Of a stretch of 36,071 nt of DNA, positions 13,478 through 20,745 are shown one piece after another. The position numbers and the translations under genes were made by a program. Position 1 is the stretch's first letter, and each line of letters begins with the position of its first letter. A model generated the notes under the pieces. It worked only from the letters and a program-made list of their open reading frames with translations. It searched no databases and was not told the origin of the DNA. This DNA comes from Thermomicrobium sp. GTDB lineage: Bacteria > Chloroflexota > Chloroflexia > Thermomicrobiales > Thermomicrobiaceae. The stretch lies in the NCBI GenBank assembly GCA_026419575.1, contig JANZZC010000002.1:1-36071 (forward strand), read 5' to 3'.

Positions 13478-15121
13478 TCACCGGAGGTAGAGACCAGGAT
13501 CTTGATAGACACCGTTGTACATGATGATGAAGTGGACGTGCGGGCCGGTCGAGTATCCGGTACTCCCCATCGGGCCGATGTACTGGCCCTGATTCACCCA
13601 CTGGCCGACCTGGACCGGCGGTGGCTCGGCCATGTGCCCGTACCAGGTCACGAACCCGTTGCCGTGGTCGATCGCGACCGCGTAGCCGAGACCGTAGTTG
13701 TTCCAGCCGCTGAAGATCACCGTCCCGCTGTCGGCCGCCACGATCGGCGTGTACATGTTGTTCGCGATGTCCCAGCCGTTGTGCCCGGCATGGAAGTACT
13801 GCGTGATGACGCCGGTCGTCGGCCAGATGAAGGAGCCACGCGGAGCCTGCCGTTGCGCCGGAGGATTGCTCGGCGCCGACGAACTCCCCGGCCCGCTCTG
13901 CGCCGGCGCGGGCGGAGGCGGCGGGGGCGGCGGGGGCGGCGGCTCGCCGCCGGGGATCATCACCAGCTGGCCGACGCGCAACACCCCGTTCGGACCGATC
14001 CCGTTCATCGGATAATTGCGGATCGCGTCAGGATCGACGCCCCAGTACTCGGCGAGCGATTCGATCGTGTCCCCTTCCTTGACCTTGACCATGACGCCGT
14101 CGGTCGGTAAGATCGCCAGCTGCTGCCCGGGATAGATGAGTTCGGGATCGGGCAGCGAGTTCGCCCAGGTGATCGTCTGTACCTTGAGGCCGAACCGCTG
14201 GGCGATCTTCCAGAGCGTATCGCCCTCTTGCACCGTGTACATGATGACGCGATCCCGCTGCGGCATCTTGCCGCCGGGCACCATGATCAGCCGGTTCGGT
14301 ACGAGATCGGTATCCCGCTGCACCCCGTTCGGTTCGTACCCGGTGATCGCGTCCGGCGTCACCCCGTAGCGGGCCGCGATCGACTCGAGCGTGTCCCCGT
14401 CCCGGACGACATGCAGCATGCCGTCGACCGGCGGGACACGGAGCGGCATCCCGGCCGGAAGCGGCGCACCGGGGTCGACCAGGTTGTTCGCCCAGAGCAG
14501 CGTCTCGACGCTCCGCCCGGTCGCCTTGGCGACGTCGTAGATCGTCTCCCCAGCGCTCGTCACGTACGTCTCCAGGACGAGCACGTCGGGCTCGACCGCC
14601 AACCCTCCGGTCGCGAGATACCCGATCCGCGGATCGACGGCGACGAAGTTCGTCCCTTGCGCGGTCAGCTGGCCGGTCGCCAGGCCACCGTTCCAGACCA
14701 CCGCGATCTGGTCCGTCCCGGCGGCGACCGGGACGGCCGCCGGTCGGCGCCAAAAGCCACCGCCGAGCGCCACGACGATCACGCAGCCGACGACCGCGGC
14801 ATGGAGCGACCAGCGTCCCAGCCGGCGCAACGCCCGCTGGCGGCCGGGCTGCGGCGGTACTGTCCGCCGCAAGGGACGCGGCGCAGGCGCGAGGGGCGGA
14901 ACTCCGGCACGACCGTTCCCGGCCGCTGGGAGCACCACCGGCGCCGGGACTGCATCGACGACGTGCGAGAGAGGAGAAGGGTCACCGGAGGGGGGAAACG
15001 CTTCGGTCGCATCCCCGTCGACTGGGGACTCTCCGTTCTGCGCCTCGGGACACCAGCCGAAGCGAACCGTCGTGCTGGGAGCGCTCTCGTGCTGCCGTTC
15101 CGAAGACCGCTCCAGCGACAT
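13478..15121 (-). CDS. membrane-anchored M23 peptidase with four LysM domains
   Basis: A 547-residue predicted wall endopeptidase. A ~100-residue Pro-rich cytoplasmic N-terminus precedes one membrane helix (about 105-123). Four LysM modules follow at about 184-230, 235-283, 294-339 and 343-390, then a Pro run (393-403) and an M23 domain (about 440-540). Zinc ligands are intact: His447 and Asp451 (HNGWD) and His530 in GPHVHF, with catalytic-type His496 (WYGHM) and His528. It should bind glycan strands and cleave stem peptides or crossbridges outside the membrane. The ATG follows GGGAAGGGAAG by about 12 nt. It is the first gene of the mreB-mreC-murT-gatD unit, with a promoter at 15211-15239. 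The intact ligands argue for an active enzyme rather than an EnvC-like activator. Confidence 0.92.
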   Translation of the reverse strand: MSLERSSERQHESAPSTTVRFGWCPEAQNGESPVDGDATEAFPPSGDPSPLSHVVDAVPAPVVLPAAGNGRAGVPPLAPAPRPLRRTVPPQPGRQRALRRLGRWSLHAAVVGCVIVVALGGGFWRRPAAVPVAAGTDQIAVVWNGGLATGQLTAQGTNFVAVDPRIGYLATGGLAVEPDVLVLETYVTSAGETIYDVAKATGRSVETLLWANNLVDPGAPLPAGMPLRVPPVDGMLHVVRDGDTLESIAARYGVTPDAITGYEPNGVQRDTDLVPNRLIMVPGGKMPQRDRVIMYTVQEGDTLWKIAQRFGLKVQTITWANSLPDPELIYPGQQLAILPTDGVMVKVKEGDTIESLAEYWGVDPDAIRNYPMNGIGPNGVLRVGQLVMIPGGEPPPPPPPPPPPAPAQSGPGSSSAPSNPPAQRQAPRGSFIWPTTGVITQYFHAGHNGWDIANNMYTPIVAADSGTVIFSGWNNYGLGYAVAIDHGNGFVTWYGHMAEPPPVQVGQWVNQGQYIGPMGSTGYSTGPHVHFIIMYNGVYQDPGLYLR

Positions 15122-15210
15122 CGCTCGTGCCCGACTTCCCTTCCCCTGGCTGCGCGCCCGGATTCCCGCGTCCCGATGCCGAACTCGACAATTCCCCGAT
15201 CCTCGCGCGC

Positions 15211-15239
15211 AGCATAGCACGTTCGCTCGTCCGCGTCAA
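15211..15239 (-). promoter_or_regulatory. sigma70-type promoter of the M23-mreB-mreC-murT-gatD operon
   Basis: On the minus strand TTGACG (15239-15234) is followed by a 17-nt spacer and TATGCT (15216-15211). TGC directly precedes the -10, giving an extended -10. The predicted start near 15204 leaves a leader of about 80 nt before ATG 15121. Confidence 0.65.
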
Positions 15240-15365
15240 ATCGCAGGCGGCAACTTCGGTGGATTTCTCGCCTCACCGCAAGGTCCTGATTCCAGACCGA
15301 GCGGGAGTGGACGGTTCCCGACGCCGCGCTGGCGCGCCCGGCGAGGTGCGTGCCGCAACGCTTCG

Positions 15366-15394
15366 TTCACGAGCGCGTCGTCGTGCGGTACGAT
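15366..15394 (+). promoter_or_regulatory. probable promoter of the lipid kinase gene
   Basis: TTCACG (15366-15371), a 17-nt spacer and TACGAT (15389-15394); each hexamer matches four of six consensus bases. The transcript would start near 15402, about 25 nt before ATG 15426. Confidence 0.45.
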
Positions 15395-15425
15395 CGAGGG
15401 GAGGACGAAGCGAGGACCCTTCAGC

Positions 15426-16418
15426 ATGGAAACCCGAGCGATCGAGCCCACGACGGGGAATACGTCGTACATCGCGGAGCCGCTGTACGCGATCGTCAAC
15501 CCGGTCGCCGGGAGCGGACGTCCGGCGCGCACCTGGCCGGCCATCCGCCGGCGCCTCGAACGGCTCGGGCTCCGCATCCACGAGGCGCACACCGCCGAGC
15601 CCGGCGCAGCGATGCACCTCGCCCGCTCGTTCGCGGAGGCAGGCGCGAGGGAGCTCCTCGTCGTCGGCGGGGACGGGACGTTGAACGAGGTCGTCAACGG
15701 GCTCCTCGACGACGCCGGGCGCCCCCTCGGCCCCGTCACCGTCACCGCCGTGCCCTGCGGGACCGGCCGCGACTTCCCGCGCTTGTTCGGTATCACCCGA
15801 CCGGAACAGGCGATCGACCTCCTCCGCACGGGCGAGCCGTGCCGGGTCGATGTCGGACGGTTGACCTTCGTCGGTCTCGACGGCAAGCGACAGCGCCGAT
15901 ACTTCGTCAATATGGCCGACGTCGGCCTCGGCGCCGAGACGGCAGCGTGGGTCAGCAACTCCACCAAGCAGCTCGGCGGCTTCCTCGCGTACCTCGTCGG
16001 CGCGCTGCGCACCATCCTGCGGCATCGGGCAGCCGAACTCGCGCTCGAGGTCGACGGCCAGCCGGTCTTCACCGGTCGCGCGCTGATGGTCGCGATCGCC
16101 AACGGGCGGTTCCATGCGGGCGGGATGCGCATCGCGCCGATGGCGTCAGTGGTCGACGGGAAACTGGAAGTCTTCGTGCTCCGAGAAGTCTCGCGACCGG
16201 TTCTCCTCGGCTCGCTCCTGCCCAGCGTCTACCGGGGAACGCATGTCCACCATCCAGCGGTCCAGCACTGGCGCGGGGCGACGGTGCGCCTGACCGCACC
16301 GCGACCGATCCGCATCGAGATGGACGGCGAGCCGGTCGGCACGACCGACCTCGAAGCGGGCGTCGTCCCGCGCGCGCTCACGATCCGCGTGCCGGCCGGC
16401 ACCTGCCTTGCTGCTTGA
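15426..16418 (+). CDS. diacylglycerol kinase-family lipid kinase
   Basis: A 330-residue DAGK catalytic-domain protein (YegS/DgkB/LCB5 type). It shows YAIVNPVAGSG (21-31), the nucleotide-binding GGDGTLNEVVNG (81-92), PCGTGRDFPRLFGI (110-123, usually GTGNDF) and the C-terminal IEMDGEP loop. It phosphorylates diacylglycerol or a related lipid; the substrate cannot be read from sequence. ATG 15426 is chosen because similarity starts soon after it and a promoter lies just upstream; longer in-frame readings would overlap the divergent promoter region. The gene ends 86 bp before the aldolase-like gene, whose -35 box overlaps this stop codon. Confidence 0.9.
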   Translation: METRAIEPTTGNTSYIAEPLYAIVNPVAGSGRPARTWPAIRRRLERLGLRIHEAHTAEPGAAMHLARSFAEAGARELLVVGGDGTLNEVVNGLLDDAGRPLGPVTVTAVPCGTGRDFPRLFGITRPEQAIDLLRTGEPCRVDVGRLTFVGLDGKRQRRYFVNMADVGLGAETAAWVSNSTKQLGGFLAYLVGALRTILRHRAAELALEVDGQPVFTGRALMVAIANGRFHAGGMRIAPMASVVDGKLEVFVLREVSRPVLLGSLLPSVYRGTHVHHPAVQHWRGATVRLTAPRPIRIEMDGEPVGTTDLEAGVVPRALTIRVPAGTCLAA

Positions 16419-16444
16419 CCCTGCACCGGGCGCTCTGCCACAAT
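16415..16444 (+). promoter_or_regulatory. probable promoter of the aldolase-like gene
   Basis: TTGACC (16415-16420) overlaps the stop of the kinase gene. It is followed by an 18-nt spacer and CACAAT (16439-16444). The -35 matches five of six and the -10 four of six consensus bases. Confidence 0.5.
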
Positions 16445-16452
16445 CGGGCAGT

Positions 16453-16471
16453 GCGGGCGAGCCTCGCCCGC
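16453..16471 (+). other. stem-loop at the start of the aldolase-like mRNA
   Basis: GCGGGCGA and TCGCCCGC form a perfect 8-bp stem around a 3-nt loop. It lies just after the predicted transcription start (about 16451) and upstream of the AGGAG box at 16487-16491. No T-run follows, so it is not a standard terminator. It may stabilise the 5' end or stop residual transcripts from the kinase gene. Confidence 0.45.
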
Positions 16472-16504
16472 GAGTCTCGAATCGACAGGAGATCGAACGG
16501 AACG

Positions 16505-17671
16505 ATGACGACCGAACAGCGCTCGTTCAATCAGGTCGAGGCCTTGGCCGAGGCACTGCGGATCCTGGCCGAAGAGCCGGAGACCGGAACCTTCACCGTT
16601 TTCGGTGAACCGCCGACGCCCCGGTTGCAGTGGTTCATCGACGGCTTGCGCCACGAACTCGAACGCCGCGGCCACGAGTTCCATGCCAAGCCGATCCCCG
16701 ACATCCGCCTGGTCTTGAGCGTCTTCCCGCACAATCGGCCGCACCGGTACCGCCGCAAGGCGCAGGCGACCTTCGTCGTCGGGATCACCGAGCTGCCGGA
16801 GCGACCGGCGGATATCCTCACCGCCTGCTACCCGTATCTGCTCTACGCACTCGCCAACTTGGTGTTGATCCTGATTCCCGGCCCGGAGGGGCCGGAGGCG
16901 CACTTCGTCACGCTGGAGCGCGGGCACTACGGGATCCCCTATCGCGCGGGAGAAGACGAACGCTTCTTCGCCGCCATCTACGAGCGGCTGCACCCGCTCG
17001 CCGCTTCCCATCTGGTCATCAACAACGTGTTCCGGACCGATCTCGAGCCGGAACTCTGGAACGGCGACGAGATCACGCAGCAGATCTCCCGGGCCGGCAA
17101 GCGCCTGGAGGCGATGAACTTGCTGCCGGCACCCTTCCCGGTGCACGAACTCCTGAGCGAAGAGGACCTGCGCCACGTCAAGCGCTTGTACGGGCTCGGT
17201 GGCCTCAGTTACGGGAACCTGAGCGCCCGGAAAGATCGGCACCGCTTCTGGATGAGTGCGAGCGGCGTCAACAAGGCGCAGCTCGAGGTGATCGGGCGTG
17301 ACATCCTGCTCGTCAGCGGTTTCGATCCGACGATCCCGGCGATCATCCTCAGCGTGCCGCCCAACGTCGAGCCGCGCCGCGTCTCCGTCGATGCGATCGA
17401 GCACTGGATGATCTACCAGCAGCATCCCGAGATCGGCGCCATCGTCCACGTCCACGCCTGGATGGACGGCATCCGCTCGACCGAGATCAACTACCCTTGC
17501 GGTACGCTCGAGCTCGCTCTTGCGGTTTCCAACCTGCTCGCTCAGGAGCCCGATCCGACCCGTGCGGTCATCGGCCTCAAGAACCACGGCGTCACGATCA
17601 CCGGACGGAGCATGGACGAGATCCTCGACCGGATCGACGGCAAGCTCATCCCCCAGGTCCCGATGACCTGA
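16505..17671 (+). CDS. class II aldolase/adducin-family protein with extra N-terminal domain
   Basis: A 388-residue protein in two parts. Residues about 215-388 are class II aldolase/adducin-like: GGLSYGNLSAR (232-242), WMSASGVNK, the metal-ligand pair His315 and His317 in IVHVHAWMDG, and His361 in GLKNHGVTITG. These suggest a bound divalent metal and an aldolase, epimerase or dehydratase type reaction on a sugar phosphate or similar substrate. Residues 1 to about 210 form a separate domain that I do not recognise, with ETGTFTVFGEPPTPRLQWFI and a hydrophobic stretch at about 108-125. Typical family members are about 210-250 residues, so this is a fusion. It has its own promoter-like site. The substrate is unknown. 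Confidence 0.82.
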   Translation: MTTEQRSFNQVEALAEALRILAEEPETGTFTVFGEPPTPRLQWFIDGLRHELERRGHEFHAKPIPDIRLVLSVFPHNRPHRYRRKAQATFVVGITELPERPADILTACYPYLLYALANLVLILIPGPEGPEAHFVTLERGHYGIPYRAGEDERFFAAIYERLHPLAASHLVINNVFRTDLEPELWNGDEITQQISRAGKRLEAMNLLPAPFPVHELLSEEDLRHVKRLYGLGGLSYGNLSARKDRHRFWMSASGVNKAQLEVIGRDILLVSGFDPTIPAIILSVPPNVEPRRVSVDAIEHWMIYQQHPEIGAIVHVHAWMDGIRSTEINYPCGTLELALAVSNLLAQEPDPTRAVIGLKNHGVTITGRSMDEILDRIDGKLIPQVPMT

Positions 17672-17695
17672 TCACGATCGACCCGACGACGCAGG

Positions 17696-17723
17696 AGCAC
17701 CCGGCACGAGCGTTCCGGGTGCT
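17696..17723. terminator. hairpin between convergent genes
   Basis: AGCACCCGG, a 10-nt loop and CCGGGTGCT make a perfect 9-bp GC-rich stem. It lies 25 nt after the aldolase-like stop and 23 nt before the end of the convergent dehydrogenase gene. There is no clear T-run on either side, but its position suits a terminator for either strand. Confidence 0.5.
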
Positions 17724-17745
17724 GTCGTGTCCGGAAGAGACTCCG

Positions 17746-18975
17746 TCAGCTCGGAAAGGCGAAGACCGCCTTGATGACGCCGCTGTTCCCTTTGGCGGTG
17801 ACGGTCGCCAACGCCGCACGGTAGTCGGTCAGCGCGAAACGATGCGTGACCAGCCAGCCTAGCTCGACCCGCCGCTCGGCCATCAAGCGCACCGCGTGGT
17901 GGATGCTCGAAGCACGGATGCCGTCGAGTACCGCGTCGGCGTACGCCATCGAGCCGCGGATTTCGACCTCGCGCAACCAGACCGGCGTCCAGTCCACCCC
18001 GTGCGGATCACCGGCGAGTCCCACCATGACGACCCGTCCTCCGGCCCGAGTCACGGCGAGCGCGTCCTGCACCGAACGGCTCGAACCGACGCAGTCGAAG
18101 ACCTGATCGACACCGGCCTGGACGAGCCAGCGACCGAAGCGAGCCCGGTAGACCCGCGCGCCGGTGAGCCGGGCCAGTTCCCGGTAGAGCGCTGGCCCGG
18201 AACGTCCGCGGAGCACGACGTCGGCGCCGAGGCGCGATGCTGCCTCGGCTTGGAAGGGATACCGCGCGGTCACCAGAATGCGCGCCCGACAGCCGATCGC
18301 GCGGAGCGCGACGACGGTCAGCAGGCCGATGATCCCGGCCCCCAGCACGAGCACCGTCGATCCGTCGGCCGGCCGGTTCTGGAACGCCGCGTGCAAAGCG
18401 ACTCCGAACGGCTCGGCGAGCACCGCCTCCTCGTCCGTCAGATGCTCGGGAACCGGCACCAGCTGCGAGCGATGGGCGACGAAACCGGGACTCCAACCCC
18501 CGCCCGTATCGCGGCAGAAACCGATCATGATCCCGGGAGCGACGGTCCCTTCGCGGAACCGTAAGCACCGGTTCGGCAGACCACGGGCGCATTCACTGCA
18601 GAGATCACGGAAACCGCGCGCCACGCACCCGAGCAAGGGGTTGACGACGACGCGCTGGCCGACGTGGAACCCCTCGACCGCCGCCCCGAGCTCGCGGATC
18701 GTGCCCACGAGTTCGTGCCCGAGCGTGAACGGGAACGAGACCAACGGCGAGGTCGTCGGGCTGGCGTGGAGGGTGATCACGCCAAGGTCGCTCCCGCAGA
18801 TACCGCTCAAGCGTGTGCCGATGCGCACCCATTCCGCGGTCGGAAGCGGCGGCTCAGGGACATCGCGGAGCTGCAGGAGCCCCCACCCGTTCCAGTAGAC
18901 CTCCGGGCGGAACCGGCCGATCGCTTTGGCGAGCACGTAGCGCGGTACGCTCTCGACGATCTGCAACGCGAGCAT
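17746..18975 (-). CDS. zinc-dependent alcohol dehydrogenase (MDR family)
   Basis: A 409-residue medium-chain dehydrogenase. The catalytic zinc site is suggested by Cys60 (ICGSD), His87-Glu88 (LGHELVG) and Glu188 (LAEPFGVALHA). Four cysteines (117, 126, 129, 137) can hold a structural zinc, although the first spacing is longer than in the classic ADH loop. The nucleotide fold follows with VLVLGAGIIGLL (208-219). It oxidises an alcohol or polyol with NAD(P); the substrate is unknown. The ATG follows GAGGGGAG and lies 9 nt after the deacylase stop, so the two genes form one operon. The length exceeds the usual ~350 because of an N-terminal extension and an insertion around 250-280. Confidence 0.88.
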   Translation of the reverse strand: MLALQIVESVPRYVLAKAIGRFRPEVYWNGWGLLQLRDVPEPPLPTAEWVRIGTRLSGICGSDLGVITLHASPTTSPLVSFPFTLGHELVGTIRELGAAVEGFHVGQRVVVNPLLGCVARGFRDLCSECARGLPNRCLRFREGTVAPGIMIGFCRDTGGGWSPGFVAHRSQLVPVPEHLTDEEAVLAEPFGVALHAAFQNRPADGSTVLVLGAGIIGLLTVVALRAIGCRARILVTARYPFQAEAASRLGADVVLRGRSGPALYRELARLTGARVYRARFGRWLVQAGVDQVFDCVGSSRSVQDALAVTRAGGRVVMVGLAGDPHGVDWTPVWLREVEIRGSMAYADAVLDGIRASSIHHAVRLMAERRVELGWLVTHRFALTDYRAALATVTAKGNSGVIKAVFAFPS

Positions 18976-18984
18976 GGCTCCCCC

Positions 18985-20613
18985 TCACACCCGTGCCGGG
19001 CCGGTCACGACGCGCCCGGGAAGCGCGCCGGTATGCACGCCTTCCCGCAAGACCTGCGTCCCGTTCACCCACACGTGCCGGATACCCACCGGAAGCTGGT
19101 GCGGATCCTCGAACGTCGCGCGATCGGCCACCGAATCCGGGTCGAACACGACGAGGTCGGCGTAGAATCCGGCGCGCACCTGGCCGCGCTCGCGCAACCC
19201 GAGCCGATCGGCGACCGCCGAGGTCATCTTCCGGATCGCCTCCTCCAGCCCGAGCGCCCGTTGCTCGCGGACGTACCGCCCGAGGACCCGCGGATAGGTG
19301 CCGTAGGCGCGCGGATGGACGGGCCCTTCCGCCCGTGCCCACTCCGGGTCGAGGCCACCGGCATCCGTCGCGATCTTGATCCAGGGCTGCTGGAGCGCCA
19401 GACGCACGTTCTCCTCGTCCATCAGGAAGTAGATCGTGAAGACGTTGCGCTCCTCCTCGAGGAGGAGGTCGATCGCAGCGTCGATCCAGTCTTGCCCGCG
19501 CTCGGCAGCGATCTCGGAAAGCCGCAGACCGACGTAGCGACGGAGTTCGGGCCGGCGCATGCCGACCGGCATGATGCTCTCCGGACCAGCTTCGGTTCCG
19601 AGCGATTCCCAGTCGTCCGAAGGACGCTCGAGCTCTTGGCGGATCCGGCGCCGCACCTCGGGGTCGCGCAGGTTCTCGAAGAACCGCCCGCCGGCCGCGA
19701 CCCACGGTGGCAACACGGACGCGAGACCGGTTCCGGCCGCTGTGTAGGGGTAGACGTCGGCCGTCACGTCGATCCCGTCCCGCCGAGCCCGCTCGATCCG
19801 CGCGATCACGCTGGGGAACTTCCACCAGTGGCGTCGTCCCGACGCCTTGAGGTGGTAGATCTCGACCGGCAGCGAAGCCACCGCACCGATACGGATCGCT
19901 TCCTCGAGCGCCTCGAACAGGCGCGCTGCCTCGCTCCGGATGTGCGTGATGTAGATCCCGCCGAAACGCTGCACTTCGCGACAGATTTCGATCAGCTCCT
20001 CCGTCGACGCGTAGGCGTCCGGCGGATAGATCAAGGCGTACGCCACACCGAAGGCACCGTCCTCCATCGCCTCCGCTGCCAGACGCCGCATGGCCGCGAC
20101 CTCGTCGGGGGTCGCCGGTGTCATGTCGAACCCTTTGACGTACTCGCGCAGGGTCCCGCCAGCGACGAACGCTCCGATGTTCGGCGAGACTCCGCGCTCG
20201 GCCATCGCCTCGAGCCAATCGCGGAAGCGACGCCACTGCCGAGCTCGCTCCTCCCACTCCGGCAAGCGCGTGGCGAAATAGGCGCGCGGAATCGGCTCGC
20301 GGATCCGTCCGCCGAATGGAGCCGGCGTCCACCCTTCTCCCATAATCTCGGTCGTGACACCTTGGGCGATCTTCGAGACGGAACGCCCGTCTCTCATGAG
20401 GGGATGGATGGAGTGACTCTGGATATCGATGAAGCCCGGACAGACGACCGCGCCGCCCGCTTCGACGACCTGCCGGGCCTGACCGGCGTCGATCCGTCCC
20501 GGTGGCGTGACCGCGACGATCCGATCGCCCCGCACCGCGACGTCACCCCAGAACCATGGATTGCCGGTGCCGTCGACGACCCGCCCGCCCCTGATGAGGA
20601 GATCGACGTCCAT
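18985..20613 (-). CDS. N-acyl-D-amino-acid deacylase-like amidohydrolase
   Basis: A 542-residue amidohydrolase-superfamily protein of the D-aminoacylase/dihydroorotase-like group. The N-terminal beta sandwich (DLLIRGGRVVDGTGNPW) leads into the barrel with ITHIRSEA, VEIYHLKASG and the catalytic-type Asp in IATDAGG. The C-terminal end (ADLVVFDPDSVADRATF...HQLPVGIRHVWVNG) is typical for the family. The first metal motif is odd: GFIDIQSH (60-67) has Gln65 where the family has the first His of HxH, and the usual GNCG is replaced by MGEGW (91-95), without the bridging Cys. A mononuclear site or a different substrate is therefore possible. It is followed at 9 nt by the dehydrogenase. Likely role: hydrolysis of an N-acyl-D-amino acid or a cyclic amide. 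Confidence 0.85.
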   Translation of the reverse strand: MDVDLLIRGGRVVDGTGNPWFWGDVAVRGDRIVAVTPPGRIDAGQARQVVEAGGAVVCPGFIDIQSHSIHPLMRDGRSVSKIAQGVTTEIMGEGWTPAPFGGRIREPIPRAYFATRLPEWEERARQWRRFRDWLEAMAERGVSPNIGAFVAGGTLREYVKGFDMTPATPDEVAAMRRLAAEAMEDGAFGVAYALIYPPDAYASTEELIEICREVQRFGGIYITHIRSEAARLFEALEEAIRIGAVASLPVEIYHLKASGRRHWWKFPSVIARIERARRDGIDVTADVYPYTAAGTGLASVLPPWVAAGGRFFENLRDPEVRRRIRQELERPSDDWESLGTEAGPESIMPVGMRRPELRRYVGLRLSEIAAERGQDWIDAAIDLLLEEERNVFTIYFLMDEENVRLALQQPWIKIATDAGGLDPEWARAEGPVHPRAYGTYPRVLGRYVREQRALGLEEAIRKMTSAVADRLGLRERGQVRAGFYADLVVFDPDSVADRATFEDPHQLPVGIRHVWVNGTQVLREGVHTGALPGRVVTGPARV

Positions 20614-20724
20614 GCGGCTACCCCCGCTCCCTCCGACCAGTGTCCTCTCCGCACGACTGCGCCGCGACCGAACGCCCGGCAGCGCCGAAGTCTCCCGTCC
20701 CCGTACCGAGCCGTCACCGCTGCC

Positions 20725-20744
20725 CGGCCGGGGCGAGCCGGCCG
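20725..20744 (-). terminator. hairpin just after the lipoprotein stop
   Basis: CGGCCGG and CCGGCCG form a perfect 7-bp stem around a 6-nt loop, starting one base past the lipoprotein stop in the minus direction. No T-run follows. It may end the transpeptidase-lipoprotein transcript or protect its 3' end. The 132-bp gap to the deacylase start (20614-20745) otherwise shows no clear gene or promoter. Confidence 0.35.
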
Positions 20745-20745
20745 C

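Larger units (their letters stand above)
15122..15425. other. divergent intergenic region with two promoters
   Basis: This 304-bp gap separates the wall operon (-) from the lipid kinase gene (+). It holds the two promoter-like sites listed separately. I see no gene, tRNA or repeat in it; short open frames across it lack start context and family similarity. Confidence 0.6.

Noticed and set aside
17746-18975. Reading the dehydrogenase as a sorbitol or threonine dehydrogenase
   Set aside because: The zinc motifs fit the wider family, but no substrate-specific residue pattern could be recognised, so a general name is kept.
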